The notes: generated by a model from the sequence alone, not told the origin. DNA of 64,000 nt from Stakelama saccharophila (GCF_032229225.1 NZ_CP135076.1:2771001-2835000); one strand, 5' to 3'. Positions 7,866 through 18,534 are shown, counted from the stretch's first letter. Numbers and translations are program-made.

Positions 7866-10037
7866 ATGCCCGGAAACCGCGTCCGCGTTCTCGTCCTCAA
7901 TGCCGCGCTGGGCCCGCTCGACTACCGGGTGCCGCACGGCATGGCGGTCGAGCCGGGGTCGATCGTGGTGGCGCCGCTCGGGCCGCGACAGTTGCTGGGC
8001 GTGGTGTGGGAAACCGAACGCCTGCCGGCCGAGGAGGTGGGCGACAACCGCCTGCGCAACCTGATCGCGGTGGCCGACGCGCCGCCGATCCCTGCTCCCT
8101 TGCGCCGCCTCGTCGAATGGACGTCGGATTATTATCTCGCCGCGCCGGCCTCGGTGCTGCGCATGGCGCTCGCCTCCACCGCAGCGCTGGAAGGGGCCCG
8201 GACCACGATCGAATATCGCGCGACCGGAGAGGTTCCGGCACGCATGACGCCGCAACGCGAACAGGCGCTCGACCGCATCGGCGACCGCCAGGGGGTCGTG
8301 CGCGAGCTTGCCGGCCTCGCCGGCGTGTCGGATGGCGTGATCCGCGGGCTGGTCAAGGCGGGCGCGATGGAGGCGGTCGAGGTCGACATCGACCGCCCCT
8401 TCCCGCCGCCCGACCCGGATTTCGGCGCGCCCGACCTGTCGCCCGGCCAGGCGCGCGTCGCCTCGATATTGCGGCGCGCGGTCGAGGCAAAGGCGTTCCA
8501 GCCCTTCCTGCTCGACGGGGTCACGGGTTCAGGCAAGACGGAAGTCTATTTCGAAGCCGTCGCCGCGGCGATCGCCGCCGGCAGGCAGACGCTCGTCCTG
8601 CTCCCCGAGATTGCGCTCACCGAGCCCTTCCTCACCCGCTTCGCCGCGCGCTTCGGCTGCGAGCCCGTCGCCTGGCATTCGGACCTGCGCCAGTCCGAGC
8701 GCCGGCGCGCCTGGCGGGCGATCGCCGGCGGCGAGGCGCTGGTGACGGTGGGGGCGCGCTCGGCGCTGTTCCTGCCCTATCGCGACCTCGGCCTGATCGT
8801 CGTCGACGAAGCGCACGAAACCAGTTTCAAGCAGGAAGAAGGCGTCCACTATCACGCCCGCGACGTGGCCGTGATGCGCGGCATGTTCGAAAAATGCCCC
8901 GTCGTCCTCGCCTCCGCCACGCCGGCGATCGAGACACGACACCAGGTCGCGCTCGGCCGGTACGAAGAACTGAAGCTCCCCGGCCGCTACGGTGCGGCCG
9001 AGCTGCCGCAGCTTTCCGCCATCGACATGATCCGGCATCCGCCCGAGCGCGGCCGCTGGATCGCGCCGCCGCTGGTGACAGCGATCGACGAGACGCTGGA
9101 GCGCGGCGAGCAGGTGCTCTTGTTCCTCAACCGGCGCGGCTATGCGCCGCTGACCCTGTGCCGGCATTGCGGCCACCGCTTCCAATGCCCCAATTGCACC
9201 GCCTGGATGGTCGAGCACCGGCTGATCCGCCGGCTCGCCTGCCACCATTGCGGCCACACCATCCCCGCGCCGGAAATCTGCCCCGAATGCGAGGAGCCGG
9301 ACATGCTGGTCGCCTGCGGCCCCGGTGTGGAACGCATCGCCGACGAGGCGGCAGCGCTGTGGCCCGACGCGCGGATCGCGATCGCGACATCGGACACGAT
9401 CTCCTCGCCCGCGCGCGCCGCCGAGTTCGTCCGGCGCATGGAGGCGGGCGCGATCGACATCGTCGTCGGCACCCAGCTCGTCACCAAGGGCTATCACTTT
9501 CCCGAACTCACGCTGGTCGGCGTGATCGACGCCGATCTCGGGCTGGAGGGCGGCGACCTGCGCGCGGCCGAGCGCACGTTCCAGCAGATCATGCAGGTGG
9601 CCGGGCGCGCCGGACGCGGCGAGAAACCGGGCACGGTCCTGATCCAGACCCATGCCCCCGACACCGCGGTGATGCGCGCGCTGGTGACGGGCGATGCCGA
9701 AAGTTTCTATGCCGCGGAAACGGCAATGCGCCGCGACGCCGACGCCCCGCCCTTCGGTCGCTATGCCGCGATCGTCGTGTCGGCGGAGGAACAGGAATTG
9801 GCGGAACAGGTCGCTCAGCAGATCGGCCGGACGGCGCCGGGAATCGAGAACATGATGGTCTTCGGCCCCGCCCCCGCGCCGCTCGCCATGCTGCGCGGCC
9901 GGCACCGCTACCGCCTGCTCGTCCACGCCCGCCGCGCGCTCGACGTGCAGGACGTCATCCGCGACTGGCTGGGCGCGCTCGAATGGTCGCCCAAGGTGCG
10001 CGTGGCCGTCGACATCGACCCCTATAGCTTCCTGTGA
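7866..10037 (+). CDS. priA: Primosomal protein N' (replication restart helicase)
   Basis: A 723-residue superfamily 2 DNA helicase that reloads the replisome at abandoned forks. It has the N-terminal 3'-DNA-binding region (LDYRVPHGM), Walker A GVTGSGKTEVY, a DEAH box as VVDEAHETSFKQ, and between the helicase lobes the zinc-binding insert with eight cysteines (CRHCGHRFQCPNC and CHHCGH...CPEC). The ending with RVAVDIDPYSFL is characteristic. Length is normal for alphaproteobacteria. There is no Shine-Dalgarno, and a TAGATA -10-like hexamer ends 7 bases before the ATG, so the mRNA may be leaderless. Confidence 0.98.
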   Translation: MPGNRVRVLVLNAALGPLDYRVPHGMAVEPGSIVVAPLGPRQLLGVVWETERLPAEEVGDNRLRNLIAVADAPPIPAPLRRLVEWTSDYYLAAPASVLRMALASTAALEGARTTIEYRATGEVPARMTPQREQALDRIGDRQGVVRELAGLAGVSDGVIRGLVKAGAMEAVEVDIDRPFPPPDPDFGAPDLSPGQARVASILRRAVEAKAFQPFLLDGVTGSGKTEVYFEAVAAAIAAGRQTLVLLPEIALTEPFLTRFAARFGCEPVAWHSDLRQSERRRAWRAIAGGEALVTVGARSALFLPYRDLGLIVVDEAHETSFKQEEGVHYHARDVAVMRGMFEKCPVVLASATPAIETRHQVALGRYEELKLPGRYGAAELPQLSAIDMIRHPPERGRWIAPPLVTAIDETLERGEQVLLFLNRRGYAPLTLCRHCGHRFQCPNCTAWMVEHRLIRRLACHHCGHTIPAPEICPECEEPDMLVACGPGVERIADEAAALWPDARIAIATSDTISSPARAAEFVRRMEAGAIDIVVGTQLVTKGYHFPELTLVGVIDADLGLEGGDLRAAERTFQQIMQVAGRAGRGEKPGTVLIQTHAPDTAVMRALVTGDAESFYAAETAMRRDADAPPFGRYAAIVVSAEEQELAEQVAQQIGRTAPGIENMMVFGPAPAPLAMLRGRHRYRLLVHARRALDVQDVIRDWLGALEWSPKVRVAVDIDPYSFL

Positions 10038-10158
10038 TCGCTGGAAAAGGGCGACCACTACAGTTGCGCTCTCGGTAGATCGTTGCCTAGGATGTACCCC
10101 AACTAAACGGGCGACCTTTAGGGGCGGCCTTACGACTACTAAGTTTGGGGGGTGGGAA

Positions 10159-11694
10159 ATGTTTCGCTGGTTGATTTGTGCGGTAGCGCTGTCGTTGCCG
10201 ATGGCGGCCCACGCGGATTGGATAGAAGCGTCATCCAAGCATTTCCGGGTGTATGCAAATGACGATAAAAGCGACATTCGCCATTTCACCAAGAAGCTGG
10301 AGATCTATGACAAGGCGATGCGTGAACTGTGGGGTGTGCCGGATGGCAAGATCCCGGCAACGCAACGCCTAACGATCTACGTCGTCAGTGACGTCGCCTC
10401 GGTTCAGCAGTTACTTCCAGGCAGATCTGCTGCAGGGTTCTATGAAGCGCGAGCTTCCGGGCCGGTTGCATTTGTTCCGGCCGATTCGGGCGATGTCCTT
10501 ACGGCTGCGGAGGTGTTGCGGCACGAATATGCACATCAATTCATGTATTCGAATTGGGCGAACAGCAGCTTTCCCACTTGGTTCAGCGAAGGATTCGCGG
10601 AATTCAATGCGACCGCCGATTTCCGCAGTGACGGTTCGATCACTTTCGGTGCACGTCCTGATTATCGCGACTACGGCATGCTCCGCTCCGGCACGGTGCC
10701 GCTCAGCATGCTGCTTCGGCCGAGCTTCGAGGATATGTCGGCGGAACAGCATGCTATCGGATATTCCCGTGCGTGGCTGCTCACGCACTTTCTGCTCACG
10801 CAGCCGGACCAGCGAGGACAACTGGTCGCGTACCTCAAAGCGATCAACACCGGCAAATCCGCTGAGGAAGCGGCCAAGGCACTCGACGGCATCAGCGACA
10901 TGCGTCTCAATCACTACATCCAACGTAGAGCACTACCCGCCATCACGGTGGATGCGGATAAGCTCGCCGTGGGCGCCATCGAGTTGCGCAAGCTCGAACC
11001 GGGAGAAGCGGCAATAATGCCGGCGCGTATCGCGTCTTCGGCCGGGGTTAACGAGGAAACCGCCCCGGCGGTCGAGAAGCTCGCCAGAAGCATCGCCGCA
11101 TCCTATCCCGAATCTTCGGCTGTGCAGCGTGAACTCGCCGAGGCCGCGTTCGACGCCGAGGACTTCAAGGCCTCCGAAGCAGCAGCCCAGCGCGCACTCG
11201 CAGCGAATGCCGAAAATGTCGATGCGCTGCTGTATCGCGGAATGGCAGCCATGGCGGTAGCGTGGAACAATAATGGTACCGATGCAAAACGCTGGGAAGA
11301 GATTCGCCAGTGGTTCCTGAAAGCAAACAAGCTCGACACGGAAAATCCGCGCGCATTGCAGCTCTTCTACGAAAGCTTCGAGGCGGCGAAGCAGGAGCCT
11401 ACAAAGAACGCGAAAAGTGCATTGCTTTACGCCTATGCGCTGGCACCCTACAGCATGGATCTGCGACTAATGGCAGCGAAAGTCCTGCTCGAAATGGGCG
11501 AAGGTAAAGCGGCGCAAACAGCGCTGAAGCCGGTGGCTTACAGTCCGCACGCCTCACCTGTCGTAGACATCGCACAGGCTGCCCTGAAAGAGCTCAGCAG
11601 CGCGGGTCCCGATGCCGCGGCGGATCTTCTTCAAAAGAAGGAGAATGCATTGAGGAAGCAGGCAGCGGAGCAGGATTCTGAAATGAGTTCCTGA
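10159..11694 (+). CDS. Exported HExxH metallopeptidase-like protein with C-terminal helical repeats
   Basis: A 511-residue protein with a signal peptide (about 1-19, ending in AAHAD). A gluzincin-type centre is visible: H122-E-Y-A-H126 in VLRHEYAHQFMYS, followed by FSEGFAEF, whose glutamate 144 is the likely third zinc ligand. This resembles DUF1570/peptidase MA-like proteins. After about residue 300 the protein is alanine-rich and helical, in TPR-like pairs (SSAVQRELAEAAFDAEDF, NVDALLYRGMAAMAV). Base composition and codon use are visibly less GC-biased than in the neighbours, suggesting transfer or relaxed selection. GGGGGGTGGG lies upstream as a strong purine-rich ribosome binding site. Substrate is unknown. 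Confidence 0.8.
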   Translation: MFRWLICAVALSLPMAAHADWIEASSKHFRVYANDDKSDIRHFTKKLEIYDKAMRELWGVPDGKIPATQRLTIYVVSDVASVQQLLPGRSAAGFYEARASGPVAFVPADSGDVLTAAEVLRHEYAHQFMYSNWANSSFPTWFSEGFAEFNATADFRSDGSITFGARPDYRDYGMLRSGTVPLSMLLRPSFEDMSAEQHAIGYSRAWLLTHFLLTQPDQRGQLVAYLKAINTGKSAEEAAKALDGISDMRLNHYIQRRALPAITVDADKLAVGAIELRKLEPGEAAIMPARIASSAGVNEETAPAVEKLARSIAASYPESSAVQRELAEAAFDAEDFKASEAAAQRALAANAENVDALLYRGMAAMAVAWNNNGTDAKRWEEIRQWFLKANKLDTENPRALQLFYESFEAAKQEPTKNAKSALLYAYALAPYSMDLRLMAAKVLLEMGEGKAAQTALKPVAYSPHASPVVDIAQAALKELSSAGPDAAADLLQKKENALRKQAAEQDSEMSS

Positions 11695-11792
11695 ACGACC
11701 CGAAGGCGCAAACAGGCGTGCGACAAGCGCACGCTTGATTCACCCTCCCCTTGAACCGCGCCGATATTTCCCCGAAACAGCGGGCGAGCGGG

Positions 11793-13325
11793 ATGGGGAG
11801 TTCTACGCACGTGATTCGGCGGTTGCTGCTGATGGTCTGGCTGGCGTTCGCGCTGGCGGCACCGGCGCGGGCGGACGATATCTCGGCGGCGGCGCGCGGC
11901 GTCGTGCGCGTCGTCATCACCGCCTCGATCAACGGCGACGAGATCGGCCGCGGGCATGGCAGCGGCTTCGCGGTCGCGCCCAATACGATCGTCACCAACG
12001 CCCATGTCGTCGAACTCGCCCAGCGCTTCCCCTCGCTCGTCAGTATCGATGTCGTGCCGGAAACCGGCGAAGAGCATTATCGCGGCGAACTGATCGCGTT
12101 CGACGTCGATCGCGACCTCGCGCTCATCCGCTTCGACGGACCGCCGCTGCCGCCGCTGACGCTGTACGGCAAGCCGCTGCCCGACGGCTATCCGCTGGTC
12201 TCGCTCGGCTATCCCGGCAATATCGACGAGGCGACGTACAATTCGCTGGCGCAACTGCTGATGCCGACGGAACCGGCGCGATCGACCGGCATCCTGTCGA
12301 GCCACCGCAGCCAGCGCGGGCTCGACACGCTGGAGCATACCGCACAGATCGCGCGCGGCAATTCGGGCGGGCCGCTTCTGGACAATTGCGGCCGCGTCGT
12401 CGGCGTCAACCGCGCGGTGACGACGGCGCAGGAGGGCGATGGCAGCTTCGTCATCTCGCTCGCCGAGAACGAATTGATCACGTTCCTGCGCGAGAAGAAG
12501 CAGGCCTTCCATGCCGTCGACTGGCCCTGCACCAGCATGGCCGACGCGCTGGAACGCGACCGCGAGATGGCGGCGGAAAAGGCGCGGCTGAGCGAGCAAC
12601 AAGCGCGCGACCGGCAGATCGAGGCGCAGCGCGCCTATGACGAGGCGCTGCGCCAGGCGCGCGCGGACAATGCCGCGACCCGCGACAATTTCATGGCCGG
12701 CGCGGCCGTCGCATTGGTGTTCGGCGCATTAGGCGCGGGCGGCGCGGGGCTGCTCGCCATGCGCGGACGCAAGCGGCCGGCGATCGCGGCTGGCGCGGGA
12801 GGCGGCATATTGCTGATCGGCGCGGGGCTGCTGTTCGTACTCCGTCCGGACTTCGACCCCGCTTCGGTCGAACAACCCGCGCCCGGCAATGGCGAGCGGG
12901 CGGTGCAGCCGAGCACGGGCCGCTTCCAGTGCATAGTCGCACCCGAGCGCAGCCGCATCACCGTGTCCGACGGCGCCCCCGTGCCCCTCACCTGGGGCGA
13001 GGACGGGTGCGCAGGCGGCAAGACGCAATATGTCGAAAAGGGCGACACCTGGCAGCGCGTGATCGTGCCGGAAGCGGGACAGACGGTCCGCCTCGCCACC
13101 TACGACCCACTCGAACACAGCTATGTCGAGGATCGCTACTTCCTCGACGCCGCGACGATGAAGCAGCTCCGCGAAATGCAGGGCGACGCCAAGGCGCAGT
13201 GCACGAGCGATCCGGCGGTGCGCGGGGAACTGGCCTCGCGCCAGTCGAGCCTGCGCTCGCTTCTGCCGCCGCAGCCCAATGAACGGCTGGTCTATTCCTG
13301 CCGCGCCGCCGATACGAAGCAATAG
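11793..13325 (+). CDS. S1-type (trypsin-like) serine protease with transmembrane pair and C-terminal domain
   Basis: About 510 residues: a signal peptide (to AAPARAD), then a chymotrypsin-fold protease with the triad histidine in TIVTNAHVVE, aspartate in DVDRDLALIRFD and serine in QIARGNSGGPLLD. A charged helical linker rich in glutamate and arginine (about 255-310) leads to two hydrophobic segments (about 313-336 and 340-360), and a C-terminal domain of about 150 residues with four cysteines that I do not recognise. No PDZ domain is seen, unlike DegP. ATG 11793 is used; GTG 11811, with GGGGAG 10 bases before it, is a real alternative and gives a cleaner signal peptide. It is followed 8 bases later by the esterase. 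Confidence 0.82.
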   Translation: MGSSTHVIRRLLLMVWLAFALAAPARADDISAAARGVVRVVITASINGDEIGRGHGSGFAVAPNTIVTNAHVVELAQRFPSLVSIDVVPETGEEHYRGELIAFDVDRDLALIRFDGPPLPPLTLYGKPLPDGYPLVSLGYPGNIDEATYNSLAQLLMPTEPARSTGILSSHRSQRGLDTLEHTAQIARGNSGGPLLDNCGRVVGVNRAVTTAQEGDGSFVISLAENELITFLREKKQAFHAVDWPCTSMADALERDREMAAEKARLSEQQARDRQIEAQRAYDEALRQARADNAATRDNFMAGAAVALVFGALGAGGAGLLAMRGRKRPAIAAGAGGGILLIGAGLLFVLRPDFDPASVEQPAPGNGERAVQPSTGRFQCIVAPERSRITVSDGAPVPLTWGEDGCAGGKTQYVEKGDTWQRVIVPEAGQTVRLATYDPLEHSYVEDRYFLDAATMKQLREMQGDAKAQCTSDPAVRGELASRQSSLRSLLPPQPNERLVYSCRAADTKQ

Positions 13326-13333
13326 GAGCAACG

Positions 13334-14926
13334 ATGCCGAAGCCGCGCCTGCCCGCCTTTTTCTGCGCCCTCGGGCTCGCCGTCGCCTCGGCCGCGCACG
13401 CGCAGGATGGGCCGAACGCCGTACCCGTCGCCGTGGCGCCGGAACTGGGGGATACCAATGCGGGCCGGCTGCTCGTCTTCGCGCAGCCGAAAACTGGCGA
13501 GGAAAAGCCGGACGCCGATGTCGACACCTCCGCCTTCGATCCCACCGGCACGGCGGTGGCGGCGCGCGAGGTGACCGATTTCCGCCCCGGCACGGTGGCG
13601 CTGGTGGGCAACCGGACCGATGTCTTTCCCAAGCCGTTTTCCGAACTGGCGCCCGGCACCTACCGCTTTCAGGCGGTGCTCGATCGCGATCACAGCTATG
13701 CCTATGACGGCCGCGGCCAGGGCGATCTGGAATCGCCGGTCGTCACCGCGACCCTGCCGGGGCCGATCCCCACGCTGACGCTGGATCATGTCGTGGCGGG
13801 CCACGGTTTCGAGGAGATGCTGGCGGCGATGCCGGCCGACAAGCAGGCGGCGTATCGCGCCAGCCTGGAATCGTTGAAGCCGGTGGACCTGCTGAGCGTC
13901 ACGATGAGCGACTTCTGGGGGCGGCCGACCTATTTCCACGGCTTCGTCGCGCTTCCGCCCGGCTATGATGCGGACGCAGCGACGACCTATCCCACCGTCT
14001 ATTCCGATCTCGGCTTCAGCGCGACGATCGATTCGGTGAAGGCCTATGCCACGCGCACGCGGCACATGATGGAAACGGGCGACCTGCCGCCGATGATCTG
14101 GGTGTTCCTCGACCATCACATCGCCACGGGCACGCACGAATTCGCCGATTCGAAGAATAACGGCCCGTGGGGCACCGCGCTCGTCGACGAACTAATCCCG
14201 GCGCTGGAGGAGCAGTACCGCATGGATGCGCGGCCGGCCGGACGCTTCCTCACCGGGCACAGCTCCGGCGGCTGGTCGACGCTGTGGCTGCAGGTGAAGC
14301 ATCCGACGGTGTTCGGCGGCACCTGGCCGACCTCGCCCGACCCGAGCGATTTCCACGATTTCACCAATGTCGATCTCTACGACGCCAACGCCAATTTCTA
14401 TCACGGGCCGGACGGCCGCGCGCTGCCGCTGATCCGCCGCGACGGCAAGGTGGTGGCGACGATCGAGCAGTTCGCCGAGCTGGAGCAGGTGCTGGGCCGC
14501 TATGGCGGTCAATTCGCGAGCTTCGAATGGGTCTTCTCGCCCCGCTGCCCCGACGGCCGGCCCTGCCCGATCTTCGACCGCGCGACCGGTGACGTGGATC
14601 CGCAGGTCGCGCGCTACTGGATCGAGAATTACGACATCGCCCGCATGGTGAAGCGCGACTGGCCGCTGATCGGCAAGAACCTGAAGGGCAAGATCCACCT
14701 GGTCGTCGGCACCGCCGACACCTTCTATCTCGACGGCCCGGCCCACCGGTTGCAGCGCGTGCTCCGCGATCTGGGCGACACGGCGCAGTTTCGCTTCCTG
14801 CCGGGCAAGACGCATTTCGATCTGTTCGCCAAGGACGACGATCCGCTTGCGCTGATGAAGACCATCGCCGGGGAGATGTATGCGGTTGCACGACCGGGGA
14901 AGAAGTGGAAGATCGCCGTCGAATAG
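13334..14926 (+). CDS. Exported alpha/beta-hydrolase esterase (putative esterase family)
   Basis: A 530-residue protein with a signal peptide (about 1-23, ending in AAHAQ). An N-terminal beta-rich region of about 170 residues precedes an alpha/beta hydrolase domain of the PF00756 type (enterochelin esterase/antigen 85-like). The nucleophile serine lies in FLTGHSSGGWSTLW, and LVVGTADTFYLDGP with PGKTHFDLF provides the likely acidic residue and histidine. The order of features matches exported esterases acting on oligosaccharide or siderophore esters, but the substrate is not known. It begins 8 bases after the serine protease stop and is probably co-transcribed with it. Confidence 0.85.
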   Translation: MPKPRLPAFFCALGLAVASAAHAQDGPNAVPVAVAPELGDTNAGRLLVFAQPKTGEEKPDADVDTSAFDPTGTAVAAREVTDFRPGTVALVGNRTDVFPKPFSELAPGTYRFQAVLDRDHSYAYDGRGQGDLESPVVTATLPGPIPTLTLDHVVAGHGFEEMLAAMPADKQAAYRASLESLKPVDLLSVTMSDFWGRPTYFHGFVALPPGYDADAATTYPTVYSDLGFSATIDSVKAYATRTRHMMETGDLPPMIWVFLDHHIATGTHEFADSKNNGPWGTALVDELIPALEEQYRMDARPAGRFLTGHSSGGWSTLWLQVKHPTVFGGTWPTSPDPSDFHDFTNVDLYDANANFYHGPDGRALPLIRRDGKVVATIEQFAELEQVLGRYGGQFASFEWVFSPRCPDGRPCPIFDRATGDVDPQVARYWIENYDIARMVKRDWPLIGKNLKGKIHLVVGTADTFYLDGPAHRLQRVLRDLGDTAQFRFLPGKTHFDLFAKDDDPLALMKTIAGEMYAVARPGKKWKIAVE

Positions 14927-14953
14927 GCGAATGCCCTTCACGGAGCCGAGAGT

Positions 14954-15112
14954 CCTCCCCGAGCTCAGCTCGGGGAAGGGGGACCATGCGAAGCATGGTG
15001 GAGGGGCCGCCCGAAGGGCGAACAGCATATCTTTTCTTTGCACGGCTTCACCGCTTCGCGGTGCCCCTCCACCGCCTTCGGCGGTCCCCCTCCCCAAGCA
15101 AGCTTGGGGAGG
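14954..15112. repeat. Two inverted hairpin units (BIME-like) between esterase and ada
   Basis: Two units in opposite orientation share the frame CCTCCCC-stem-GGGGA followed by GGGGGACC-stem-GGTGGAGGGGC. Stems in the left unit are CCCCGAGCT/AGCTCGGGG (14957-14975) and ACCATGC/GCATGGT (14983-14999). In the right unit they are ACCGCC/GGCGGT (15071-15085) and CCCCAAGC/GCTTGGGG (15092-15109). Stem bases differ between units but pairing is preserved. The segment separates two converging genes. Confidence 0.8.
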
Positions 15113-15152
15113 AATGGGTCATTCGCTCGTCACGATGCGCCAGCCCGGGCGC

Positions 15153-16193
15153 TCAGTCCTTCACGCCCTCGCGCTTCCTGAGCACCCGCTTGCGCTCCAC
15201 GCCATAAGCATAGCCGCCCATCGATCCGTCGCTGCGCTGGGCGCGGTGACAGGGGATGACGATGGAAACGTGGTTCGCGCCGCACGCCGTGCCGGCCGCG
15301 CGCACCGCACCGGGATTGCCGGCGGCGATGGCGAGGTCGCTATAGCTGCGCGTCTCACCGGCGGGGATTTCGCGCAGCGCCTGCCAGATCGCTTCCTGAA
15401 ACGCCGTGCCCTGCACGTCCAGCGGCAGGTCGGTGTCGCGGCCGGGGCTTTCCACCTCCGCCACCACGCGCGCGGCCAGATCGCCGAGGGCCGCGCCGCC
15501 GGGCTCGATATCGGCATTGGGAAAGCGCTCGGCGAGGGCGGCTGCATCCTCGTCAAAGGACACGCGGCACAGCCCCTTGCCGGTCGCCGCGATCAGGAGC
15601 GGGCCAAGGCTGGTGTCGGCGATCGCCCAGCGGATCGTCACCCCCGCCCCGCCGCGTTTCCAGGCGCTGGGCGTCATGCCGAGCCGCTGGTTCGCGGTCT
15701 CGTAGAACCGGCTCGGCGCGGAATAGCCCGCTTCGTAGATGGCATCGGTCACGCTGGTCTCCATTGATAGCGCCTCGCGCGCTCGCCTGGCCTTCAGGCC
15801 GCGGGCATAGGCGGCCGGGGTCACCCCCGTGGCGCGCTTGAACAGGCGGTGGAAATGATGCGGCGCATAGCCGACCCGCGCGGCGAGTTCGTCGAGCGGC
15901 ACCGCCGTCTCCGCCTGCTCGATCAGGGCAACCGCCTTCGCCACCGCCACCCGGTCGCGCGCCACCTCATCGGGCTTGCAGCGCAGGCAGGCGCGATAGC
16001 CGGCGTCGCGCGCCGCGCCGGGCGTGCCGAAAAGACGACAATTTTCCCGGCGCGGCCGGCGCGCGGGGCAACTCGGCCTGCAATAGATGCCGGTGGTATC
16101 GACGGCGACGACGAAGCGCCCGTCGAAAGCGCGGTCGCGGCGTTCGAAGGCGGCCCAGGCCGTAGCGTCATCCATGGCGGGCGAAGCGGTCAT
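15153..16193 (-). CDS. ada: Ada: DNA alkylation repair methyltransferase and transcriptional activator
   Basis: A 346-residue bifunctional Ada. The N-terminal zinc domain carries four cysteines at C38, C42, C69 and C72, the same numbering as in Escherichia coli Ada, where C38 accepts methyl groups from phosphotriesters. An AraC-type helix-turn-helix follows (LDELAARVGYAPHHFHRLFKRATGVTP). The C-terminal O6-alkylguanine methyltransferase domain has the active site IVIPCHRAQRSDG. Once methylated it would activate its own adaptive-response genes. No alkB or alkA neighbour is present. It is convergent with the esterase and divergent from atpH. Confidence 0.97.
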   Translation of the reverse strand: MTASPAMDDATAWAAFERRDRAFDGRFVVAVDTTGIYCRPSCPARRPRRENCRLFGTPGAARDAGYRACLRCKPDEVARDRVAVAKAVALIEQAETAVPLDELAARVGYAPHHFHRLFKRATGVTPAAYARGLKARRAREALSMETSVTDAIYEAGYSAPSRFYETANQRLGMTPSAWKRGGAGVTIRWAIADTSLGPLLIAATGKGLCRVSFDEDAAALAERFPNADIEPGGAALGDLAARVVAEVESPGRDTDLPLDVQGTAFQEAIWQALREIPAGETRSYSDLAIAAGNPGAVRAAGTACGANHVSIVIPCHRAQRSDGSMGGYAYGVERKRVLRKREGVKD

Positions 16194-16342
16194 GCCCTTG
16201 CATATACGGTGCCGAGCGCCGGCGCGACATCCCGCTGCTTGCGCTCAAATCCCGATCGCGACAGGATCGCCGACGGGTGCCGGCGGGTCGGCTGCCGGCT
16301 TGCATCCCCCGCCCCCCGATGCTAGCAGCCGCGCGATCCGTG

Positions 16343-16369
16343 AAAGGGCGCATTTCGACCGCCCTTTTT
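16343..16369 (+). terminator. Terminator-like hairpin in the leader region of atpH
   Basis: AAAGGGCG (16343-16350) pairs perfectly with CGCCCTTT (16360-16367) across a 9-base loop and is followed by TT. It lies 38 bases before the atpH start on the coding strand, where there is no upstream plus-strand gene to terminate (ada is on the other strand). It may be a leader attenuator or may protect the mRNA 5' end. The rest of 16194-16407 shows nothing else I can name. Confidence 0.4.
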
Positions 16370-16407
16370 GGTCGGGGCACGCATTTTCAAAAGAGGAACT
16401 GGTACGC

Positions 16408-16961
16408 GTGGAGATTTCCGCCGGTATTCAGGCAAGCCTAAGCGGACGCTATGCCAGCGCATTGTTCGAGCTCGCGCGCGAATCGAAGCAGATCGATTCG
16501 GTCGAGGCGAGCCTCGCCAAGGTGCGCGGCGCACTCGGCGAATCGCAGGAGTTCCATCGACTGACGACGAGCCCGCTGGTCGGCCGCGGCGACGCCGTGA
16601 AGGCCGTCACCGCGGCTGCCGAGGCGATGCAGCTCGACGCGATGACGACGAAGTTCCTCGGCGTGCTGGCGCAGAACCGCCGCCTGTCGCAGCTACCCGC
16701 GATCATCCGCGCCTTTCGCCTGCTGGCGGCCGCGCATCGCGGCGAGACCACGGCGGAGGTCAGCTCCGCCCATCCGCTTTCCGACGATCAGGTCGCGGCG
16801 CTGAAGGCGCAGTTGCGCCAGCGCGTGGGCCGCGACGTCGCCGTCGACCTGTCGGTCGATCCCTCGCTTCTGGGCGGCCTGGTCGTGAAGATCGGCAGCC
16901 AGATGATCGACAGCTCGATCAAGACCCGTCTCAACTCCCTCGCGCATGCTATGAAAGGCTG

Positions 16962-16962
<1 letters not shown>
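16408..16962 (+). CDS. atpH: ATP synthase F1 subunit delta
   Basis: A 184-residue OSCP/delta subunit that ties the F1 head to the peripheral stalk. It has SGRYASALFELARE near the N-terminus, the central block KFLGVLAQNRRLSQLPAIIRAF, and the C-terminal signature DPSLLGGLVVKIGSQMIDSSIKTRLNSLA. GTG 16408 is chosen because AGAGGA lies 10 bases upstream and MEISAGIQASLSGRYA is the usual start; longer in-frame starts run back into ada. It is the first gene of the alphaproteobacterial F1-only operon atpHAGDC. F0 genes are not in this window. Confidence 0.96.

Positions 16963-18534
<1,572 letters not shown>

Noticed and set aside
10038-10158. Possible small RNA or riboswitch before the metallopeptidase gene
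   Set aside because: Two GGGCGACC copies are present, but I could not form a consistent structure or match any known riboswitch.
8529-10292. 587-residue minus-strand frame across priA
   Set aside because: Antisense to priA, with no domain pattern and typical shadow composition.
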